Of a DNA stretch of 64,000 nt, positions 39,235 through 47,652 are shown in pieces (position 1 is the stretch's first letter; each line of letters begins with the position of its first letter). Location of the stretch: contig JAJIRX010000920.1 in NCBI GenBank assembly GCA_023853785.1, forward strand, positions 248,001 to 312,000, read 5' to 3'. The notes beneath the pieces are model-generated. The model worked only from the letters and a program-made list of their open reading frames with translations. It searched no databases and was not told the origin of the DNA. The translations under genes and the position numbers were made by a program. This stretch comes from Psilocybe azurescens (Eukaryota > Basidiomycota > Agaricomycetes > Agaricales > Agrocybaceae).

Positions 39235-41655
39235 ATGCCAAGTCCGGCACAAGAGCCTTCATTCAATGCACACTCACACTATAATGACATTCCCCTTGTG
39301 CAATTAGCATCTTCAGGGACTGGAGGCATTGATTTCATCGAAGAGATCAAGAAGAAGTATAAGGAAGATTCCTTCTTTGATACTGTACTGAAGAATGCCG
39401 GTCAATTCAGGAACTTTGAAGTAGAAGATGGTATAATCTATCTAAAAGAAAGAGGGAATAAGCTGCTATGTATTCCCAAGTGTATTATACAAGGAAGGAG
39501 TGCACGAGAGATTATTATTTCCGAAGCTCATTCACTACTGGCACACTTAGGTGCCGCAAAAACATTGGATTATTTGAGAGACCATGTATGGTGGAAGGAC
39601 ATTGTACCGGACACTAAGGACTATTGCGAGACATGCATCCCTGGAAGACCATGGGAATCGATTGGCATGGATTTTGTAGGACCACTGCTGGAATCAAGTA
39701 ATTGCGACAGTAGTTTTGATTCAATCACTGTGGTGATATGTCTACTTACAGGAATGGTCCACTTGATCCCCAGTCAGACTAATTATAATGCACGACAAAT
39801 GGCCAAGCTCATGTTTGAAGAGATCTACAAGCTTCATGGTCTGCCAAAGAACATTATTTCTGACCGAGATGTTCTATTTACAAGTACATTCTGGAGAAGA
39901 TTGCATCAGTTACTTGGAACTAAACTAAGGATGTCTAGTGCCTATCATCCCCAGACGGATGGATCCACGGAACGGGCCAATAGGACAGTAACTCAGATGC
40001 TCAGACAGTGTATCAATGTAAAGCTGACTGATTGGGTGGCAAAGCTACCTGCAATCGAGTTCGCCATTAATTCCGCTCGTTCGGAAAGCACAGGATACAC
40101 TCCATTCTTTTTGAACACCGGTAGCATGCCAAGGTCTATGCTGTGGAATTCAGCACCTTCGACAGAGTTCCCAGCCATTCGCAACTTCGCATTACAGAAG
40201 AAATTGGCTCTAATGACAGCTCACAATAGTATTCTCGCAGCACGAGTCAAACAAACCAGGAATGCTAACCGAAGGAGACAAAATTCCCCATTTGCAGAGG
40301 GAGATCTGGTCTATCTCTCAACAAAGAACATATCGTTCCCGAAAGGTCTGGCCCGTAAACTAATCCCTAAGTTCATTGGGCCATACAAGATTCTGAAAGA
40401 CTTCCAGAACCACTCGTTTAGGCTCGACCTGCCTGCACAAATGAAACAACGAGGGATACATGATGTCTTTCATTCGTCCCTACTTCGGATACACCTTCCG
40501 AACGACGACCAACTGTTCCCGGGCAGGCTGGATTCACAAATTACGTTAGAATCGGAAGCCGCAGGGGAATGGGCAGTAGAAAGTATCCTATCACACTATG
40601 GAAAAGGAGAAGACGCGTTATTTGAAGTCAAATGGACTACCGGAGACATCACCTGGATGCCATACTTCCAGTTAACAGATCTACAAGCATTGAATGCCTA
40701 TTTCGAAGTACTTGGCATATCAGCAATTGCAGAATTAGGAGTCGGAAAAGGAACACCACCTGGAAACGATCCCCAAATCTTTGTGGGCAGTATATCCCCG
40801 TTTCGTACTTCCAAAAACCGTTATAACAAGCGGTCCTCCTCTTCCCACATTCCATTCCACTCCCTTGACACACTCTACTTCCCTTTCTACGGTACTCCCT
40901 TCATTAGACCCTGCTACACCACTTTCCGAATGCCTCGTCAGTCGAAACACGGCACCAAACCAGCTCCACCTACACTTCATACGGTCCGCCATCCAAATAT
41001 CAAACGCGTCGCTCCCACTCTATTTATCATCACGGACAACAGTGATCCTTTAGATGCAATTACTCACCTTTACTCTGCTGCCGAAATTGGGCTTTGCATA
41101 GACACGGACGCCGAACTTCGATCTGCACCATCAGTTGAAGACGCACTCACCCTTTCCCGTCCTGCCGGTTATGACTTCCTTGCCCGTGTCTACAATGCCA
41201 ATGCGACCACCCCTGCTCGCTTTGCCTATATGGAAATCCTCGGTGACTACGAGTCCAAGGATTACGATCTGGTCACGGATGGAAGACCCATGAACATCGA
41301 CATCTGGCACATCACTCCTACCGAATGCGGACTCGCCACTGGACCACTGGACGACACGGACTCCATGCAAGCGATGTCAGATTTGATGAAGGAACATATT
41401 CAACGCAGTCATCGTCAGAAGAGGAATCGGGAAGCGCAGATTGAACAACGGAAGACTCGCCGAATGGTTAAGCAACATTCCGAAGCCTTGAAGAACGCAT
41501 TCAAACGCAGCATATCTCATGTTCATGCCTCCGGGTCCCGTCACCAGTCCAAACACAAGTCAAACGAAGACCATGTCATGGAGCAAACCCTCGATCGTGA
41601 AACTACTCCTTTGGACGAGCACCACGATTTCGATGACATCACTCGTGAGGAGTAG
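39235..41655 (+). CDS. Ty3 integrase with chromodomain-like segment and long C-terminal extension (806 aa)
   Basis: The zinc-binding HHCC motif is at about residues 100-140 (HSLLAHL and YCETC). The catalytic core has the first Asp in GMDFVGPL (about 145), the second in ISDRDVLF (about 207), and Glu in TDGSTERANR with exactly 35 residues between, a D,D35E integrase. The linker usually found between HHCC and core is very short here (YCETC runs straight into IPGRPWES). A chromodomain-like stretch EWAVESILSHYGKGEDALFE, then VKWTTGDITWMPY, lies at about 443-480; such domains target integration to marked chromatin. About 320 further residues of unknown function follow, including ARFAYMEILGDYESKDYDLV and a basic, probably coiled tail. 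The frame is fully open and starts at ATG 39,235, but the true product is probably a Gag-Pol segment. Confidence 0.85.
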   Translation: MPSPAQEPSFNAHSHYNDIPLVQLASSGTGGIDFIEEIKKKYKEDSFFDTVLKNAGQFRNFEVEDGIIYLKERGNKLLCIPKCIIQGRSAREIIISEAHSLLAHLGAAKTLDYLRDHVWWKDIVPDTKDYCETCIPGRPWESIGMDFVGPLLESSNCDSSFDSITVVICLLTGMVHLIPSQTNYNARQMAKLMFEEIYKLHGLPKNIISDRDVLFTSTFWRRLHQLLGTKLRMSSAYHPQTDGSTERANRTVTQMLRQCINVKLTDWVAKLPAIEFAINSARSESTGYTPFFLNTGSMPRSMLWNSAPSTEFPAIRNFALQKKLALMTAHNSILAARVKQTRNANRRRQNSPFAEGDLVYLSTKNISFPKGLARKLIPKFIGPYKILKDFQNHSFRLDLPAQMKQRGIHDVFHSSLLRIHLPNDDQLFPGRLDSQITLESEAAGEWAVESILSHYGKGEDALFEVKWTTGDITWMPYFQLTDLQALNAYFEVLGISAIAELGVGKGTPPGNDPQIFVGSISPFRTSKNRYNKRSSSSHIPFHSLDTLYFPFYGTPFIRPCYTTFRMPRQSKHGTKPAPPTLHTVRHPNIKRVAPTLFIITDNSDPLDAITHLYSAAEIGLCIDTDAELRSAPSVEDALTLSRPAGYDFLARVYNANATTPARFAYMEILGDYESKDYDLVTDGRPMNIDIWHITPTECGLATGPLDDTDSMQAMSDLMKEHIQRSHRQKRNREAQIEQRKTRRMVKQHSEALKNAFKRSISHVHASGSRHQSKHKSNEDHVMEQTLDRETTPLDEHHDFDDITREE

Positions 41656-41680
41656 GAAGAAGAAACATTGTGTCACAATG

Positions 41681-41693
41681 TCTGGAGGGCGGA
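41681..41693 (+). promoter_or_regulatory. Polypurine tract of the Ty3 element
   Basis: The sequence ctggagggcgga lies immediately before the 3' LTR, the position where plus-strand DNA synthesis is primed. It is short and contains one C, so the call rests mainly on position. Confidence 0.5.
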
Positions 41694-42031
41694 TGTAACG
41701 GATCGGTCATCGTAACGCGTACTGTTGATTATTTGTCATACGATTCCTCTGATATCTTCTTTCCGGTGCCTTGCCTGGACTCTTGCACTCGTTATCATAC
41801 ACTCTGCCTGCTGCGGTCGTTCCTTACCTTGATTGTTTCACCTGACTTACACATTCCTTATTATTACCTTTATTTCCATTAGGACTCTTAGAGTAACTAT
41901 ATAACCTACACCTCTACTCGTTGAGTCCCCAGTGAATTCATAAACGTTAACCCCGTCTCTAGAGTTCCTCTGTGTGCCGATTCGCAACCCAGAACGCTTA
42001 CCAAGCTATTCTGTGTCACCCAATCGTTACA
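41694..42031 (+). repeat. 3' LTR of the Ty3 element
   Basis: 338 bases, TGTAACGG to CGTTACA. It keeps CG at about eight positions where the 5' LTR has TG or CA. The sequence right after it (gacgcgtaaacgaccgatgc) matches the start of module B, not the continuation of the B4 copy left of the element. Confidence 0.9.
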
Positions 42032-44650
42032 GACGCGTAAACGACCGATGCCAACACAACACGTGCTCCGCTTGGCCAACAAGCACGGTCACATGGTATT
42101 CGGTTTGCCCTCAGAAGGGGCGTGGGACTTTCTTTATTCTCTTCCCTCTGAGCTCTCTACACTCCCTAGCGAAGATTTGGACAGTCTTTGGTGACTCGAC
42201 GAAGAAGAATGATACGCACACATTGCTCTATACTCGCCTTGATACGATGGACATCTGTGTCTCCATCGAAGCTGGAGTCAATGGGATGGTAAAAGTATTC
42301 TTGGACGCACTGAGAGGAATGCATTGAAGGTGCGTGTGCAAAATCCTAGCGAGGTGAGCGCTGTGGCTGACTTGGAAGGACGGACAGAGTTCTGATTCCT
42401 ATTATCAGTAAACAAGAACACCAATAAGAACGATTAGCGCGCTGCGCGAGTCTTTTACGGCCTATCGATTGGCACGGTTCCGAATTGACAAGACTACGAC
42501 AACTACGATGTCGTTCTGTCCAACAAAGAAACAACGTACACTTTGACACGACCACACGTTACTCACTTGCGATTTAAGACTTTCAAGAACCAGAACCGAA
42601 CAAGAATTTTTCTTTAACACGACAATTCACGAAGACGAAGACAGCGAAGAGGCACAGTTCGATCCCACTGCTTTCCAAGCCTCCTGCACCCATTCCTTCC
42701 TCCTCATTAGCAAGCATTCCAGCACCAACAAGACCCCCATGCACCTCCTCGCCACCCAACCATCAGCAACGACATCAACGCCGCACGCCAAACTGCACGC
42801 ATCCCCTTATCACTGTTACGGTCTCTGTGAGCGGCCTCTCCGCTTCCTCGGAGGTGTCTGCATCGTTCACGATGGCGCTGGAGGAGTCGTGGGACGCGGT
42901 GGCCTCCACACCTACGCCCCTGCTTGCTCCTCTGCCTGTGCACTCGCCTTCGTTGATTGTGCCTAGGACCGCGGCAGTGGCAGAGCTCAGGGACACCCGC
43001 ACCAGCAGTACGAAGACGAACAGGAAGCTCGTCCCCGAGAAATCCAAGCCCAGGCTCAGTATCCTCAGCATGGGGATGGGGATGGGGATGGGGCTTGGAT
43101 TCACGGCGCATGACCGCAAGTCCGAGGAGCGCGTAAAGGATCTCTCAGACGTTATGCGCCGCGTCGGGCTCTCCGAGTCCAGTCTCATTAAGGACACATC
43201 GTGCACGTATGCATATGCGACGGACGGGAAAGGGGGCTTCGGGATCTACGTAGACCCGAGCCATGTGGACCCGGATATTGTTTAGATTGTGCAGGCGAAG
43301 AAGTCGAGGGTGGCGCTGGATGGGGTTGGGTTGGGTGAGGTGCGGGTGCGGGTGTGAGAGGGGCGATGGGGGAGGTTACGAATGTGATGAATGTAGGCAA
43401 GGAGAGTGGGAGTTTGAAGGATGGGCAGGGCAAGGAAGGGTTAGGGCAGGTGAAAGGGAAGCGATCCTCACTCACGGTCAAAGAGTGCGTTACTTTTCCC
43501 TCTTCCTTCTTCCTTTCTTCCTTTCTTCTTTTCTTCATGTATTTGTCCCGTTGTCGTATTGCTCTTGTCTTCTCGATCATTGTGTACGCGCACTCACCTA
43601 CATTTCATCTGTCACAGCTCCAGAACAGTTCTTCCACAAAGTTTAATCCCAAGCCCAAGGCTCGCAATCGCGCATGCGTTTCAACTCACTCGACTTGGAC
43701 ATGCTTCCTAATCCCATGTCCACCGCGCCCGCATCCGCATCCGCATCCACCTCCAACTCAAAAGCATAGATACCCAGTTCTTGTTCTAGCGCTATCGCCA
43801 TGACCACGGGTACGCGATCCCTGCACCACCCAAGATTGTACCCATGTCCACCAAAAAAGACGAGGATAGTATGGAGGCTAGCAAAGGTCGCTGGTTTTGC
43901 AATGGGAATGCGCGGGCTCGGTGGCGGCTATGATTTCTTTAATGGACCGCGTTCGAGATTGGGCACGCTGAGCTTGACTGTGCGGGATGATCGATCGCGC
44001 TGCGCGCGATTAGGAGTGTGCGATCGTTGGCTGGGATGGAGAGTTGGGCGCAGTTGAAGGGTATGCCCGCGTCTCACCTGATCCTAGTGTTGAGCACGGT
44101 GTCGATATGGGAGGAGAAGGGATGGATAAAAGGAGAAGGGGACGAATGGGAAGGGGGAGAAGAAAAACGAGAAGGCGAAGGATGGTGAGGAGGGGAGGAG
44201 AAGGAGGACGGCAAGAAGGACGGCAAGAAGAGAAAGCGGAGGAGAAAGAGAAGGCAAAGCGCAGCCGATCAAGCACTCGATGAGCAGCTTCGAGGTGGGG
44301 GCGTTGACGCGGAAGGCCGAATGATTGGGATGATGTCATTGCGGGGTATGAGAGCGGGAGCGCAGATGTAGGCTCCGAGGAGATGGTGGGTGGTGCCGTG
44401 GAGGAGTTGGGGGTTCAAGGAGAAGAAGGCGGAAGTGGATGCAACGCCGGTGAAGAAAGCGCGTGCCCGCCCGCTCTCGGAGCAGATACTGGGTGGGAGC
44501 AGGCCCATTATGATCTCGTTGAAAATCCATCGAATATATACACGATCGTCACCCACTTCGAACAGTGCGCCGCCTTTCTTTTTATCCTTTCTATCATTTT
44601 ATTTCTTCTTCTACATCATCTACCTTCTCTTCCCCTCTTTTTTTTGTTTA
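42032..44650 (+). pseudogene. Module B copy 5
   Basis: It starts at the shared 5' block and cacggtcacatggtattcgg (42,085). An intron ends near 42,390 and the longest B frame runs 42,827-43,285. That frame reads LSASSEVSASFTMALEESWD, then KLVPEKSKPRLSIL, a GMGMGMG run, KSEERVKDLSDVMRRVGLSE, and YAYATDGKGGFGIYVDPSHV ending at TAG. This is the clearest version of the conserved block. After an intron-like tract come a Lys/Arg-rich stretch (44,110-44,270) and FEVGALT-like sequence. There the PDDWDDVI block is damaged (rkaeWLGWDDVI region near 44,316), followed by KKARARPLSEQILGGSRPIM to 44,515. No family is recognised. The frame changes between blocks. Confidence 0.5.
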
Positions 44651-44659
44651 AAATCTTGA

Positions 44660-47120
44660 TGCCCACGCTCTTTTTATACAGGCTTGGAGTGTCTCCCTTT
44701 CTCTGGTACAATCTTGACCCCCTCACCATCCCAGTCTTTTTCATCTAGGATTGTTGGTACAGTGATCTTTCACGAGATTAATTTATTGTGACCGAGGGTG
44801 TCATCATGACGCGGCTAACATGGGTTTATTATCATTGAAATTGAAGATTTGGTAGGTAAGATGAAGGCTTCATACCCATATGGGATGATCTTCGGTACGC
44901 TTTGTTATGGTTTAAGGGAATGAGTAGGCGTTAAGAAGGTAAGAACTTACTTTGAGGGTCGATATGAAGATGAATAGAATTGGCTTGTATTTCTTTAGTC
45001 ATTAATTTTATGGAGGGGTCGGGTGAGGCTATCAGAAGCTCTTCTCTGAAAATGTCGTGCCGAGTTCCTACCAGGATCGTAAATTATTAGCACCGTCATT
45101 CAAGTAACTAGACGCGCTATCTGAGAATGTTTATACTCTGAAAGATTATGGCCATTCCAAGTCCCGATGCGGAACGACCCTGACTGATCTTGAATCTGAG
45201 TTTGAGTCTCCACCCATTCTGCTGATTCAGTGTGCTGGGATCAACCATATCTTCTCCCATGCTTATACTCATATAGGGACGTTATAATCAGTACATACCA
45301 GGTTTTGAATTCGTCTGCGCTGGGTTTCACCAAATTTTCCAGCGTAGCACCATTGATAGGGCTTCGTGGTGCGTATTGCTTTTCAAAACCTATACGATAA
45401 CTATATGATAGGCTAATACATAGCTTTACATACAGCCCAAACGCATAATATCGTGCTCCTGTCTAACTCATAGGTTCTCTCTCCGTACGACACAACCACC
45501 AACCCCGACCCTTATCCTGCACCGGCATATGCTGCAACACGCAGAGCCATCACAACTGCTACCAAAATGTACAGACGCGGCTTTTACAATTAGGAGCGTG
45601 TCGGGTCAACACAAAAGGCACGCATCTCACCGTTATGTGACCGCTTTGTATCCAGACCTCCCACAGGGCTCAGTCTGTCCTTCATGCTCCGGGATAAGAG
45701 GAAGTGAGGTGAGAATAGACTGGGATCATTGAGGACGGCGGAAAACGCAAAGGTGCATGTGCATTTTTTCGAGTTGTTACCGCCGTCTGATGAGAAACAG
45801 ACGCCAATCCACCCATGAAAGAACGACAATCTCTGTCCTCTGGTGGTCGTCATCGTCGATAGTGAGTACGTGTCTTGATTATCTGGCACTATGCCGGCTC
45901 CTCCCCTTACCGATGTCATATACCCCGAATGAGAATGCTCGCAGCGCTTCTGATTCGATTCGCTTGATATATTCCAGGACGTGTGGGAGGTTTGGTTCGA
46001 GGCTATTGGAAATGAGTGCGAGCAGCATAATGGCGGTATCACGCATCTCTGCAAACTGACGCCACGACCGACTTATCTACGAGCTGCAAGAACTCGTGCC
46101 CAGCTACCTTTTCATCCTTATTTGCCTATACGCTTATTCGTACGTCTCATCTCAAGAACCGTTGGTTGAGCCGGCCAGCAGCACACCAGCGGATTTACAT
46201 TCTTTATGCTTACAGGGACCCGCTGCTCAATGTACGACCCAGGCCCCTGAGACTCTCGAAGCTCTTCCTCAACAATTTCGCCTAGTGCTGAGATTTACTG
46301 CATGCTGGCATGTCTCAGCACCCTCCCCTCTCGTTCTAGCGCATCGCATGCACCAGCGAAGTTAGCGGCAGCGTTTCCTCCACGCCGACTGCAATGAATA
46401 CGAGCCTGTGGGCAGTTGTCGACTCACTCAAATCCTGCGTATGCGTAGCGTTCATGGCACAGCCAGAAGTTCAGATGACCTCTAGTCATCTGTTTTCTAC
46501 TGCACGGCATGAATGGACATCTTGACCGGATACCAGAAACGCGGAGGTGTTGAGCGCTGCACGCGGTAATCAGTCTCTCCCAAGGAATAATGGGCCGTCC
46601 GACATGAAATCATTACCTGTTGCTATTCTGCTCGACATCTCATCTCGAGTATCGTTCCGACGTATAGCACATAGCGCAAACAACGCGTCCATCACGACAT
46701 TCTTTTCACGCGTTACGCTGGCATCTCTCAGGGTACGTTTCGATCAATACTTGGCACTTTGCAGGATCCTAACAATATTTTTATCAATCCTCAGCGTTCC
46801 AGAGATCGTTTCCACCGTGGTTTTTATCAATGGAGGAGCAATATTGATATTTGGATCTGGACGTCGGAGCGGCGTCGGTTACGCACCAAACTCACGTTTC
46901 CACCCGAGCGGTTAGAAAAACATTGGACGCGTTCTATATTGATATTGCTCAGATGTCCTCTCGTCTTATTTAAACTAGTCACTATTCTCAGCTTCGGCAT
47001 CGACTGCGACTCTTTGATGGTACGTAGCCAAGACTACCGCCTCTCACGCCATGTTTTTGTCGACTGCACTGTACGGGATGGACGGGGACTATGTCAGAAG
47101 TCATTCCAGTAGCAATCTGT
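44660..47120 (+). pseudogene. Module C copy 5
   Basis: Counterpart of 6,530-8,960 over its whole length and the best-kept C copy. The leader is at 44,660-45,230. A candidate first exon starts at 45,815 (MKERQSLSSGGRHRR) with a gtgagt donor. Then come MWEVWFEAIGNECEQHNGGI at 45,981, the VEPASSTPAD stretch near 46,165, and QAPETLEALPQQFRLVLRFT at 46,235. The longest frame is 46,547-46,915, including RVRFDQYLALCRILTIFLSI-like and SVPEIVSTVVFINGGAILIF, a strongly hydrophobic stretch likely to span a membrane. Frames change between pieces. Function unknown. Confidence 0.45.
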
Positions 47121-47408
47121 AGATTGACGAAGCTGAGGATGAAGACCTATATCTCAAGCGGTGCACGAACGGATGAAAAGGACGAAGGGGAAGGACGAGA
47201 AAAGATCGAAGGGTAGATAAAGCAGGAGAAAAAGGACACCATGGTCACGCCAATCAAATTAAGCACATGTACTGTGTGATTTTCTTCTCTTGTGCGCAAT
47301 ATGATCTCGATTTCCGATATTCTGATCAACAGGCATTGGTCACGAAGAGACAGGGAGGAAGTATTCATAAACCCTTCGATGACCCCAGCACAAAAAAAAC
47401 CCGAGATG

Positions 47409-47652
47409 CGAAATCGTTTGAGCTAAAATTATTTGAGCTGGCAGTGCATAAATGACATGGGTTCAGATTAAGTTCATCTTCGTTAAAACGTGATGTTTGG
47501 ATCATCCGACAAATGGCGGTATATTTGTACTTGGATGGCGGTGCTGGCTATATTCTGACAGCAATCAACACAATGACGTTCCATCAGTGTTGTCCTTTCC
47601 CAGATCCCCCACTGATACCGGCTGCTCGTCATCGGACATTCCACTCCCCACA
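47409..47652 (+). promoter_or_regulatory. Conserved upstream block of NACHT N5
   Basis: Same block as before N2-N4. A frame open from 47,497 into exon 1 exists here, but it starts with TTG, not ATG, and it is not open in the other copies, so I keep the start at the ATG 47,653. Confidence 0.5.

Larger units (their letters stand above)
31997..42031 (+). mobile_element. Ty3/gypsy chromodomain LTR retrotransposon, defective
   Basis: Two LTRs of 339 and 338 bases (31,997-32,335 and 41,694-42,031) bound about 10 kb with gag, protease, RT, RNase H, integrase in the Ty3/gypsy order, plus a chromodomain-like segment after the integrase. LTR ends are TGTAAT/GTTACA and TGTAAC/GTTACA. I find no target duplication: attta precedes the left LTR and gacgc follows the right one. 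I could not identify a primer binding site after 32,335. Gag and protease are broken, pol has two homopolymer frameshifts, and the integrase frame is open. It cannot be autonomous as written. Confidence 0.9.

Noticed and set aside
47147..47368. - strand frame repeated before three NACHT genes (8,997-9,233; 26,933-27,220; 47,147-47,368), with a hydrophobic stretch
   Set aside because: The repetition is explained by segmental duplication. The 26.9 kb copy diverges without keeping its ends, and no start or motif supports a gene.
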